DNA from: Calditrichota bacterium
Lineage (GTDB): Bacteria; Calditrichota; Calditrichia; RBG-13-44-9
DNA: 20,591 nt
Assembly: GCA_024276455.1 (NCBI GenBank)
Contig: JAJRXE010000225.1
Location: forward strand, 1 to 20,591
Direction: 5' to 3'
Positions 1-7,310 of this stretch are shown here, piece by piece (position 1 is the stretch's first letter; every line of letters begins with the position of its first letter). Both the position numbers and the translations under genes were made by a program. The notes under the pieces are model-generated. The model was given only the letters and a program-made list of their open reading frames with translations. It was not told where the DNA came from and did no database searches.

Positions 1-584
1 CCCGGCCGCAGAATCTTCGCAATGCCCCGTTCGTGAAGTACCTGTCCGATGCCCGCATGTACAGTTCGATTAGCGGCGGGGTACGGGGCACCTCTATGCC
101 GGCTTTCGACCTGATGCTGAAGCCGGAAAAGCGCTGGCATGTAATCAATTACATCCGCTCCCTCACTGCCGACGACACGCTGGATTTGCCAAATTCCATC
201 GATTACCAGCCGGTGCGGGCGGAGACCAAAAATCCCATTCCCCTCACGGACGAATCGGCGAGCATCGGCAAAACCCTGTACCTGAATTACTGCGCCAATT
301 GCCACGGCGCCCGGGGAGGTGGTCAGGGCAAGCTGGCACCCAATCTGATTCCCGCACCTCGCAATCTGGTGGTGGTCAAATCGTGGGGCGAAAAACCGTT
401 CATCGATTACATGAGCGATGCCCGGTTGTATGATTCTATTACCAACGGGGTGCCCGGCACTTCCATGCTACCGTGGATCGGGGTATTTACCGACGAGCAG
501 CGCTGGCACATTATTAACTATTTGCGCCAGCGTGCCAACGAAGAGCGCGACAAAGAAGTGGATGTGTACAGTGCTACCCAATAA
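1..584 (+). CDS. Cytochrome c with tandem class I domains (5' end cut by window edge)
   Basis: The frame is open from base 3, so this is the 3' end of a longer gene. A GTG at 33 is only the first in-frame start-like codon and is not a credible start. One whole haem domain is visible: CANCH at about bases 291-305 with the axial Met in 'GTSMLPW'. Before it lies the tail of a second domain whose CXXCH must be off the left edge: 'YLSDARMYSSI..GVRGTSM' mirrors 'YMSDARLYDSI..GVPGTSM', and 'RWHVINYIRS' mirrors 'RWHIINYLRQ'. The two units are therefore an internal duplication. Proteins of this type are periplasmic electron carriers. Standing 73 bases before ccoN, it may feed electrons to, or be part of, the oxidase. 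It could instead belong to an upstream complex outside the window. The haem-domain call is secure; the partner is inferred. Confidence 0.9.
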   Translation, partial: RPQNLRNAPFVKYLSDARMYSSISGGVRGTSMPAFDLMLKPEKRWHVINYIRSLTADDTLDLPNSIDYQPVRAETKNPIPLTDESASIGKTLYLNYCANCHGARGGGQGKLAPNLIPAPRNLVVVKSWGEKPFIDYMSDARLYDSITNGVPGTSMLPWIGVFTDEQRWHIINYLRQRANEERDKEVDVYSATQ

Positions 585-599
585 TCGGAAAGCGCTTTT

Positions 600-613
600 T
601 TGAAAATAATCAA
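600..613. promoter_or_regulatory. FNR/CRP-family-like operator upstream of ccoN
   Basis: TTGAA-AATA-ATCAA matches nine of the ten fixed positions of the FNR consensus TTGAT-N4-ATCAA. It lies in the only spacer ahead of ccoN. Oxygen-sensing FNR/FixK-type regulators commonly control cbb3 genes in other bacteria. Against it: a class II position (-41.5) would put the transcript start near 648, inside the ribosome binding site, so it may act from another position or be chance. Confidence 0.35.
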
Positions 614-642
614 CCACTTACAGATAAAACAATTAATTAACC

Positions 643-650
643 GAGGAGGT
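643..650 (+). promoter_or_regulatory. Shine-Dalgarno of ccoN (decides the start)
   Basis: GAGGAGGT ends 7 bases before ATG 658 but only 1 base before the in-frame TTG at 652. The ATG is therefore the right start. Confidence 0.8.
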
Positions 651-657
651 ATTGAAT

Positions 658-2001
658 ATGGTGCAACATGAAGATACCAGCGCCCGGTGGTTCATTTACA
701 CCTCAATCACGTTCTTTCTGGTGACGATCTCGATCGGGTTTATTATGGCCATCAAGTTCGTCTATCCGGAGTTTCTGGGCGGAATTGCCTCGCTGAGTTT
801 CGGCCGGATTCGCCCCATGCACACCAATGGGGTGCTGTTCGGCTGGCTGCTGGCCGCCAATATGGGATTGGCGTATTACGTGGTTCCCCGGTTGTGCGGT
901 ACTAAACTGTTCAGCGAGAAATTGGGGATGGCCACGCTGGCGATCTGGGTAATTGTCATTCTGGGGGCGGTGGTTACCTTTGGCATGGGAATTACGCAGG
1001 CACGGGAGTATCTGGAACTGAGCATGGTGCTGGACATTCTGGTGACCATTGCCTGGGTGATGTTTGCGGTGAACATTTTCGCTACCATTGCCAAACGCAA
1101 ACACGAGCAGATGTACGTGAGCCTGTGGTACATCATGGGTACCCTGCTGTGGACGGCGCTGTTGTGGATTGTGGGCAACCTGCCGGTGTACTCCGGGGTA
1201 AACGACGCTAACGTGAACTGGTGGTTTGGGCACAACGCCGTGGGACTGATTTTCACGCCCATGGGGGTAGCGCTGGCCTACTACTTCATTCCCAAATCCA
1301 CCAAAAATCCGTTGTACAGCCACAAGCTCTCTCTGATTGGTTTCTGGACCATCGCCTTTCTGTACATCTGGACCGGTGCTCACCACATCATTTTTGGCCC
1401 CATTCCCACCTGGCTGCAAACGGTGGCCATTCTGTTCAGCATCTCGCTGCTCATTCCAGTGTGGACGGTAATTGCCAATTTCTTCGGGACGCTGAAAGGA
1501 AAATGGGTACAGGGAAACTACGTGGTGAAATTCCTGCTTTCCGGTACGGTGTTCTACCTGCTCACCTGTTTGCAGGGTCCCATGCATTCGCTGCGCAGCG
1601 TGAATCAGATCATCAGTAAAACGGACTGGATTGTGGGGCACGCCCACATGGCGGTGTTCGGCGGATTCTCTTTCTTTGCCATTGCCGGAATCTACTATGC
1701 CCTGCCCAATATCGTTAAGCGTCCCATTTTTTCCGACCGATTGGCGGAATGGCACTTCTGGCTGTCGTTTGTCGGATTTCTGGGCTTCTCCATTAGTCTG
1801 TGGGTAGGCGGTTTTCTGCAAGGGCTGCAGTGGATGGATCACACCATTGCCTTTCTGGATACCGTGCGCGCTATGAAACCCTATTACGTGGTCCGGCTGT
1901 TCTCCGGTATCTTAATGCTCACAGGGCAATTCATATTTGCCTACAATATTTACAAAACGGTGCGCGCCGAAGCCCCGGAAGTTAAAGCGGCGGTTGCATA
2001 A
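658..2001 (+). CDS. ccoN: cbb3-type cytochrome c oxidase catalytic subunit I (CcoN/FixN)
   Basis: This is the haem-copper core that reduces O2 to water and pumps protons in the inner membrane. From ATG 658 the protein has 447 residues and about twelve hydrophobic segments, close to the family's usual 450-480. Visible ligands: His55 in 'RPMHTNG' (low-spin haem); His192 in 'WWFGHNAVG' and His242/His243 in 'TGAHH' (CuB); His328 and His330 in 'GHAHMAVFGG' (haems). Tyr236 in 'FLYIW', just before the His pair, is in the place of the cross-linked tyrosine of C-family oxidases. CcoO follows after 20 bases. A TTG six bases upstream is in frame but too close to the ribosome binding site. Family assignment is very secure. 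Confidence 0.97.
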   Translation: MVQHEDTSARWFIYTSITFFLVTISIGFIMAIKFVYPEFLGGIASLSFGRIRPMHTNGVLFGWLLAANMGLAYYVVPRLCGTKLFSEKLGMATLAIWVIVILGAVVTFGMGITQAREYLELSMVLDILVTIAWVMFAVNIFATIAKRKHEQMYVSLWYIMGTLLWTALLWIVGNLPVYSGVNDANVNWWFGHNAVGLIFTPMGVALAYYFIPKSTKNPLYSHKLSLIGFWTIAFLYIWTGAHHIIFGPIPTWLQTVAILFSISLLIPVWTVIANFFGTLKGKWVQGNYVVKFLLSGTVFYLLTCLQGPMHSLRSVNQIISKTDWIVGHAHMAVFGGFSFFAIAGIYYALPNIVKRPIFSDRLAEWHFWLSFVGFLGFSISLWVGGFLQGLQWMDHTIAFLDTVRAMKPYYVVRLFSGILMLTGQFIFAYNIYKTVRAEAPEVKAAVA

Positions 2002-2021
2002 ATTAGAAAGGAGCAATAACC

Positions 2022-2666
2022 ATGAAAATTGTCGAAACCAAAGTCGTCGTGCTGGTCATCTTTGTTGTTTTGTTGGCCCTGCTTGGCACCTATTTTACTA
2101 TGATTGTTCCTTTAATGGACGAGTCGCTTTATACGCCCACCAAAGATGCCAGGCCATACACGAAACTGGAGTTAAAGGGGAAACAGGTGTATCAGCGGGA
2201 AGGGTGCTGGTATTGCCACACCCAGCAGGTGCGTAATTTGCTGGTAGAGACCAAACGATACGGCATGGGCGAAGAGGAGACGTTTAAACGGTTCGGGATT
2301 CGCGCCCTGGTGCAGGCACCGCCTTCTCAGCCCGGCGAATATGTGTACGATAAACCGCATCTGTTAGGCACCCGCCGCACCGGACCCGATCTGGCGCGGG
2401 TGGGTGGCAAGTACGACAATAGCTGGCACATCAATCACCTGCGGGATCCCCGCAGTACGTCGCCGGGTTCCATTATGCCGGCCTACACCTGGCTGTTCGA
2501 TAAAAATGGCCGCCCCACGGAAGAAGCCATTGCGCTGGTGGCCTATTTGCAGAAGTTAGGCACCAATATTAAATGGCGGGAAGAAGGTGTGGCGCTCATC
2601 AAAAAAATGCAGGGCGTCCCTTCTCCGGAAGAAACCACCACCCAAACACAGGAGGTCGGAGAATGA
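2022..2666 (+). CDS. ccoO: cbb3-type cytochrome c oxidase monohaem subunit (CcoO/FixO)
   Basis: This is the membrane-anchored monohaem cytochrome c that passes electrons to CcoN. The 214-residue protein has an N-terminal anchor (about residues 7-29), then the CcoO-specific motif 'GCWYCHTQQVR' with haem Cys62, Cys65 and His66, and the axial Met152 in 'PGSIMPAY'. Family features such as 'GTRRTGPDLARVGGKY' and 'WHINHLRDPRS' are also present. AAAGGAG at 2007-2013 supports the ATG. The stop overlaps the next start (ATGA), so the two are translationally coupled. Length and motifs match the family. Confidence 0.97.
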   Translation: MKIVETKVVVLVIFVVLLALLGTYFTMIVPLMDESLYTPTKDARPYTKLELKGKQVYQREGCWYCHTQQVRNLLVETKRYGMGEEETFKRFGIRALVQAPPSQPGEYVYDKPHLLGTRRTGPDLARVGGKYDNSWHINHLRDPRSTSPGSIMPAYTWLFDKNGRPTEEAIALVAYLQKLGTNIKWREEGVALIKKMQGVPSPEETTTQTQEVGE

Positions 2667-2881
2667 GTCAGGATACCTTAAAACAGCAGGCCGATTTTCC
2701 GGAAGATACGGATGAACTGATCCCTCAGAATCATGAACGGGGTCCGGGCTGGTTCCTGAAAATCTCCTATGTGGTGATTATTATTTTCTGCATCTACTAT
2801 CTGCTGACGTTCTGGAACTGGAAATCGGATTACGACCTACAGCAGGAAAAAATTCGCACCGAAATCAGTAACACCCGGTAA
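2663..2881 (+). CDS. Small cbb3 oxidase membrane subunit, CcoP N-terminal-anchor-like (or CcoQ)
   Basis: 72 residues, starting at the ATG that overlaps the ccoO stop, with AGGAGGT at 2650-2656. The layout is an acidic cytoplasmic head ('DTDELIPQNHERGPGW'), one membrane span (about residues 34-54) and a short charged tail. In an ordinary CcoP an acidic head and 'PxxW' precede the membrane helix in the same way, and two haem c domains follow. Here the gene stops after the helix: there is no CXXCH. It may be a stand-alone FixP_N-type anchor, or a CcoQ-type stabilising subunit. Its position directly after ccoO is that of ccoQ/ccoP. Part of the oxidase: likely. Exact subunit name: unsure. Confidence 0.8.
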   Translation: MSQDTLKQQADFPEDTDELIPQNHERGPGWFLKISYVVIIIFCIYYLLTFWNWKSDYDLQQEKIRTEISNTR

Positions 2882-2910
2882 CCCCGATCGGCTCACGGGA
2901 AGTAATCGAC

Positions 2911-2950
2911 GGCGAGTTCCGGGAGCCTTCCCGGCGCTCGCCCGGTTTTT
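2911..2950 (+). terminator. Rho-independent terminator after the oxidase structural genes
   Basis: A two-part stem pairs GGCGAG (2911-2916) with CTCGCC (2937-2942), and CCGGGA (2919-2924) with TCCCGG (2929-2934), around a 4-base loop. Five T residues follow at 2946-2950. It separates the structural genes from ccoG, so the assembly genes probably have their own promoter or depend on read-through. Confidence 0.85.
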
Positions 2951-2999
2951 ACCACGCGTCCGAACAGGAAATAAACGCTTTTAGAAAACGGATGTAAAC

Positions 3000-4316
3000 A
3001 TGGCTGTCTTTAAAACCTATCGCTCGAAACGGCGCCTGGTGCAGATCCTCAGCACCATTGTCATCATCGTTCTGCCATTTCTCAATATTCTGCGGCTGGA
3101 TATCCCCACCCTGCGTTTTTATTTCTTCCACAGCGTGCTGTGGGTGGACGAATTCTACCTGCTGTTTCTGGTGGTGATGCTGGTCATGTGGTTGATTGTG
3201 TTTTTCTCCATGGTGTACGGGCGGGTATGGTGCGGGTGGATGTGCCCCCAGACGGTGCTCAACGAGCTGATCTACTGGCTGGAAAATCGGCTGCAGCGCT
3301 GGCTGAAGGTTCCCCGCCGAAAACGATTCACCGCCCGGCACGGCGTGATGTACACGCTGCTGTCGCTGGCGGCGGCCGGATTAGCGCTGATCATTGGATT
3401 TAATCTGGTAGCTTATTTTGTGGATCCCTACCGCATGTTGAACGACATCTGGCAGGGGCAGTTGGGCAGCGTGACGCTGGGCATTATCGTTGCCATTGCC
3501 GTGCTGGTGTTTATCGACATCATGTTCTGGCGGGAGAAATTCTGCACCAGAGTGTGTCCCTACGGCATGATGCAGGTGGTGGTGACCGACAGCCGCAGCC
3601 AGATCGTGCGCTACCACACCGAGCGGGCCGAGGAGTGCATCGACTGCCAGGCGTGCGTGCGCATATGCATGATGGGCATTGACATTCGCACCTCACCGTA
3701 CCAGACCGAATGCACCCACTGCGGCGATTGTGTGGACGCCTGCACGGCGGTGCTGGAACGATTAAACAAATCCACGCTGATTACGTTTTCCTGGGGCGAG
3801 ACGCAACGCAAGGAAAAATGGTGGGAAAAAATCGGATTGGTGGATGGCAAACGCCGGGTGATGTTGGCGTTGATTGGCGTGTACACGCTGGGGCTGGTAG
3901 CGCTCATTCACAACCGGCAGCCCATTTCCATCAGCGCCACCGGCGACCGCTCCACGTTGTATCGTCAGGAAAACGGGGCGGTGATCAACGATTACTTTCT
4001 GCGCATTTCCAACCGGAGCCTGGAGGAACGCACTTTCCGTCTGGAATGCGCCGCTCCCTTCGGCCACGTGGAGGGATGCCGTCTGCTGCTGGAACGGAAT
4101 CCCATCACTCTGAAGTCCCGGGAAGTGCAAACCCTGAAACTGTCCATTGCGGCGAACAGTCCCCAATTGCATCCCGGGCCCAACCGGTTACACCTGCAGG
4201 CGGTGGACGTAACCCACCCCAATATTCGGGCAAAAACCGAAATTGTGTTCTTCATGCCCGAAGAAGAACCGTTTCAGCTTTCCTCACAGGGAGGAAAATT
4301 ACCTTTGCAACCGTAA
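3000..4316 (+). CDS. ccoG: cbb3 oxidase assembly iron-sulfur protein (CcoG/RdxA/FixG)
   Basis: A membrane ferredoxin-like protein, proposed in other bacteria to act as a cupric reductase for copper delivery during cbb3 assembly. Its 438 residues show N-terminal membrane segments (about 14-32, 52-72, 120-142, 158-178). The family motif 'GRVWCGWMCPQTV' carries Cys78/Cys82, and 'CTRVCPYGMMQ' carries Cys182/Cys186. Two [4Fe-4S] motifs follow: C213-x2-C216-x2-C219-x3-C223 and C238-x2-C241-x2-C244-x3-C248. After another span (about 287-303) comes the Ig-like FixG C-terminal domain. No good ribosome binding site precedes ATG 3000, unlike its neighbours. It lies just beyond a terminator and leads the ccoG-ccoI assembly set. 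Confidence 0.96.
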   Translation: MAVFKTYRSKRRLVQILSTIVIIVLPFLNILRLDIPTLRFYFFHSVLWVDEFYLLFLVVMLVMWLIVFFSMVYGRVWCGWMCPQTVLNELIYWLENRLQRWLKVPRRKRFTARHGVMYTLLSLAAAGLALIIGFNLVAYFVDPYRMLNDIWQGQLGSVTLGIIVAIAVLVFIDIMFWREKFCTRVCPYGMMQVVVTDSRSQIVRYHTERAEECIDCQACVRICMMGIDIRTSPYQTECTHCGDCVDACTAVLERLNKSTLITFSWGETQRKEKWWEKIGLVDGKRRVMLALIGVYTLGLVALIHNRQPISISATGDRSTLYRQENGAVINDYFLRISNRSLEERTFRLECAAPFGHVEGCRLLLERNPITLKSREVQTLKLSIAANSPQLHPGPNRLHLQAVDVTHPNIRAKTEIVFFMPEEEPFQLSSQGGKLPLQP

Positions 4317-4353
4317 GGGGATTACCTCCCCTGAATGAAACCGGAGGTTCGAA

Positions 4354-4485
4354 ATGAAAAAAATCATGTACGCTACCATTGTGTTATTCCTTGCCATTTT
4401 AGTTCTGGTGATTATTGTGGCCAGTTTCACCCCCGTGCGTACGGTGACTTACCATAACGGTGTGATAATGGAAGAGAAGCAATGA
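4354..4485 (+). CDS. 43-residue single-span membrane micro-protein at the ccoH position
   Basis: ATG 4354 is preceded by GGAGGT (4343-4348). The stop overlaps the ccoI start (ATGA at 4482-4485), so it is almost surely translated and coupled to ccoI. The protein is a Lys-Lys start, one strongly hydrophobic helix (about residues 5-25) and a short tail ending 'MEEKQ'. In the usual ccoGHIS order this slot holds CcoH, a one-span protein of roughly 150 or more residues; CcoS is a small one-span protein that follows ccoI. This could be a cut-down CcoH, a displaced CcoS, or an unrelated small subunit. The role in oxidase assembly is inferred from position only. Confidence 0.75.
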   Translation: MKKIMYATIVLFLAILVLVIIVASFTPVRTVTYHNGVIMEEKQ

Positions 4486-7031
4486 GCGATTCTCCCTCCG
4501 GCATTTCCACGCAGGCGGCTCCTTCCCGGGAAGCGCCTGCCACCTGCGATTTGTGCGATTTGCGGCTGACCGGTCGTACCTTTACCGCCAATGTGGACGG
4601 AACCGATCGGTATTTCTGTTGCGCCGGCTGCCGGCAGGTGTTTCTGATTTTGCACGACAGCGGGCTGCTGCAGGGCGATTACAAAAATTCTGAACTGTAC
4701 CAGACCAGCTTGCGGCTGGGATTGATTGGTCAGCCGCAGGAAGAGGACGCTCCTTCAGCAGAGCCGTCTCCCGAAGAGCTGAAAAATTATCAGGAGCTCT
4801 CCGTCCACGTGGACGGCATGTGGTGTTCGGCGTGTTCCTGGCTGATTGAAAAGGTGGTGAGTTCGCAGCCCGGAGTGGCGCACACCCGGGTTATTTACGC
4901 TTCCGATACGGCCAAAATTTACTACCAGCCGGAGCAGATTTCCGCCCACCAGATTACCGACACCATTCACAGGTTGGGCTACAAAACGTCTTCCCGGGAA
5001 AGCGCATCCAGCGCTCAGGCCGAAGAGCGCACCAGCCTGCTATTGCGCATGGGCGTGGCACTGTTTTTAATGATGAACGTGATGTCCTTCAGTTACGTAC
5101 TGTACGTGGGATATTTCCAGAAACTGGCGGCCGACATGCAGCAACTGATTCCCCCGCTGCTGCTCATTCTCACTCTTCCGGCAGTATTCTGGTGTGGAGC
5201 TCCCATTCACCAGAAAGCGTTCCGCAGTGTGCAGGTCCGGGCACCCACCATGGAAGTGCTGTTTTCCATCAGCATTTTTGCGGCATTTTTTTTCAGCGTG
5301 TACGCCCTCATTCGGGGGTACGACCATTTTTATTTCGATACCGCCGTCAGTCTGGTGGCGCTGTTGTTGTTGGGCAAATACATCGAGGTGTCCGCCAAAC
5401 ACAAAGCCACCCGGGGAATTTTTCGGCTCTACCGGATGCTGCCCCGCAAGGTGCGCATAAAAACCGCCAGTGGCACCCGGCTGGTGTCGGTGCAACAACT
5501 GCAGGTGGGCGATCGGTTTGTGGTGCAGGAGGGCGAAAAAATTGCCACCGACGGTCGGGTGGTGGCCGGTAGGGCTACGGTGGACGAATCGCTGCTGACC
5601 GGCGAATCTCGCCCGGTGGAGAAAAAGCCCGGCGATCCGGTGACCGGTTCCACCATTAATCTGCAGGGCAGCCTGGAAGTGGAGGCGTTGCGCGTGGGCG
5701 ACGACACGGTGTTTGCCCACATTATTCGCCTGGTGGAAGGCGCCCTGTCGCAGAAATCGCCGCTGGAGAGGCTGGTGGATCGGATTGCCCGGGTATTCAT
5801 CCCCTTTGTTTTGCTACTGGCGACGGTGGTGGTAGGAATCATGCTGGCCAACAGCAGTGGACTGGAAGCCGCCTTGCTACGAGGCATTACCATTCTGGTG
5901 ATTGCCTGTCCCTGCGCATTGGGACTGGCCACGCCTCTGGCCATTGCCGCCGGAGTGGGCTTTGCCGCCAAACAGGGCATTCTGGTCCGCGAGGGGGAAG
6001 CGTTCCAGTTAGCCCGCAAAGTTACCACCGTGGTGTTCGACAAAACCGGCACCCTCACGGAAGGGAAATTCACCCTGCAGCAAATTTACTTCCCCGATTA
6101 TCCTCCCGAAGAAGTGCTGAGCCTGGTGGCATCAGTGGAGCAGTACTCCAACCATCCTCTGGCAGGGGCGGTGGTTCGGGCCAGCCAGCAAAAGGACATT
6201 CCGTTGTACGAAGCGGCGGAAGTGAAAACAGTACAGGGGCGTGGTGTTGCAGGGAAGATTCGTCATCCGCACTTTTCCTCCGGCGAGCGGGAAGTAATCA
6301 TTGGGAATCAGGCCTTTGTGGAAGAGCACGGATTCGAGATCACTGCCAGCCAGCAGGTATTGGCTGCCGAAGAAGAGGCGCAGGGACGCACAGTGGTGTA
6401 CTTCGGCGTGCAGGGAATTCCCACAGCCGGGCATCTGTCGTTTGGTGATTCCCTGAAAGCGGGCGTACGGGAAACGGTGGCCGATCTGCACCGGGCCGGC
6501 ATTCCGGTGCGCTTGCTGTCCGGCGATTCGCCGCAGACCACCGCTGTAATTGCCGAGCTGGCCGGCATTCCTCACTACGCCGCCGGTGTGTTGCCGCAGG
6601 ACAAAATTACCGTTATTCGCCGCTTGCAGCAAGATGGTGCCGTGGTGGCCATGGTGGGCGATGGGGTGAACGATGCCCCGGCGCTGGCACAGGCGGACAT
6701 CGGTATGGCCATGGGTAGCGGGACGGAAATCGCCCTGGCCTCTTCGGCAGTGACTCTGCTGCGCGATGATCCCCGGCTGGTTCCCAAAGTGATCGACATC
6801 TCCCGGCGCACCATTAATGTGATCGGGCAAAATCTGGTGTGGGCGTTTCTGTACAACAGTGTGGGGCTGGTTCTGGCCACCATGGGGTTACTAAATCCCC
6901 TGTTTGCTGCGGTGGCCATGCTGGCGAGCAGCTTATCGGTGGTGGGTAACTCCATGCGGTTGCAGGAAGAACGGGGCCAGGCTCGCAAAAGACTGCTGGA
7001 GATTCTGGTACCGTGGTGGGAACCCGCCTGA
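4482..7031 (+). CDS. ccoI: Copper-exporting P1B-type ATPase for cbb3 oxidase maturation (CcoI/FixI)
   Basis: Pumps Cu(I) across the inner membrane to supply the CuB site. The 849 residues read in order: a Cys-rich metal-binding head (Cys22, Cys25, 'FCCAGC' at 45-50); a heavy-metal-associated domain with 'GMWCSACSW' (Cys115, Cys118); membrane helices from about 186; the actuator 'TGES' (373-376); the transport motif Cys476-Pro-Cys478; the phosphorylated Asp520 in 'FDKTGTLTEG'; the His-Pro motif 558-559; the hinge 'GDGVND' (726-731); and the last helices with 'MLASSLSVVGNSMRL', which holds copper-ATPase Met/Ser positions. Nothing is missing or interrupted. The start overlaps the micro-protein upstream. 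No ccoS is seen downstream. Confidence 0.96.
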   Translation: MSDSPSGISTQAAPSREAPATCDLCDLRLTGRTFTANVDGTDRYFCCAGCRQVFLILHDSGLLQGDYKNSELYQTSLRLGLIGQPQEEDAPSAEPSPEELKNYQELSVHVDGMWCSACSWLIEKVVSSQPGVAHTRVIYASDTAKIYYQPEQISAHQITDTIHRLGYKTSSRESASSAQAEERTSLLLRMGVALFLMMNVMSFSYVLYVGYFQKLAADMQQLIPPLLLILTLPAVFWCGAPIHQKAFRSVQVRAPTMEVLFSISIFAAFFFSVYALIRGYDHFYFDTAVSLVALLLLGKYIEVSAKHKATRGIFRLYRMLPRKVRIKTASGTRLVSVQQLQVGDRFVVQEGEKIATDGRVVAGRATVDESLLTGESRPVEKKPGDPVTGSTINLQGSLEVEALRVGDDTVFAHIIRLVEGALSQKSPLERLVDRIARVFIPFVLLLATVVVGIMLANSSGLEAALLRGITILVIACPCALGLATPLAIAAGVGFAAKQGILVREGEAFQLARKVTTVVFDKTGTLTEGKFTLQQIYFPDYPPEEVLSLVASVEQYSNHPLAGAVVRASQQKDIPLYEAAEVKTVQGRGVAGKIRHPHFSSGEREVIIGNQAFVEEHGFEITASQQVLAAEEEAQGRTVVYFGVQGIPTAGHLSFGDSLKAGVRETVADLHRAGIPVRLLSGDSPQTTAVIAELAGIPHYAAGVLPQDKITVIRRLQQDGAVVAMVGDGVNDAPALAQADIGMAMGSGTEIALASSAVTLLRDDPRLVPKVIDISRRTINVIGQNLVWAFLYNSVGLVLATMGLLNPLFAAVAMLASSLSVVGNSMRLQEERGQARKRLLEILVPWWEPA

Positions 7032-7205
7032 GCAGCCACCAAATATTTTTCCCAACACTGGCCTCACTAATGCGCTTTAGCAAAAACCAATCTCCTTTTG
7101 GTGAAACGATCATCTGTTGTCCCGAAATACCAGCGTCCGAGGATTGTTCTATTGATTAACCAGAAGCGAAGGGATGAAACATAAATCCTGTACCCTGACT
7201 GATTC

Positions 7206-7235
7206 ATTCAAGCTCCCCTTCTTTTTTACGATAAT
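7206..7235 (+). promoter_or_regulatory. Possible promoter of the hemerythrin gene
   Basis: TTCAAG (7207-7212), a 17-base spacer and GATAAT (7230-7235) resemble a sigma-70 promoter. The -35 is weak and the -10 differs from TATAAT by one base. A transcript would begin near 7242, past the ATG at 7236, which fits translation from GTG 7311. The rest of the 204-base spacer (7032-7235) shows only an unconvincing 29-codon frame. Confidence 0.3.
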
Positions 7236-7300
7236 ATGATGAAATTGCGGTTCGAAAATAATGATCAAAAAATTAATAATATTGGGGAAATTAAAATCTT

Positions 7301-7308
7301 AGGAGAGG
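7301..7308 (+). promoter_or_regulatory. Shine-Dalgarno that favours the internal GTG start
   Basis: AGGAGAGG lies 2 to 5 bases before GTG 7311, depending on which part of it pairs. The upstream in-frame ATGs at 7236 and 7239 have only pyrimidines and AT-rich sequence before them. Confidence 0.55.
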
Positions 7309-7310
7309 TC

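Noticed and set aside
703..1842. Long minus-strand open frame (379 codons) opposite ccoN
   Set aside because: It lies fully inside a certain ccoN gene, has His/Gln/Pro-rich composition typical of an antisense shadow, and shows no family motif.
7070..7159. 29-codon frame between ccoI and hemerythrin, considered as a ccoS-like small gene
   Set aside because: No ribosome binding site and no hydrophobic helix, so not CcoS-like.
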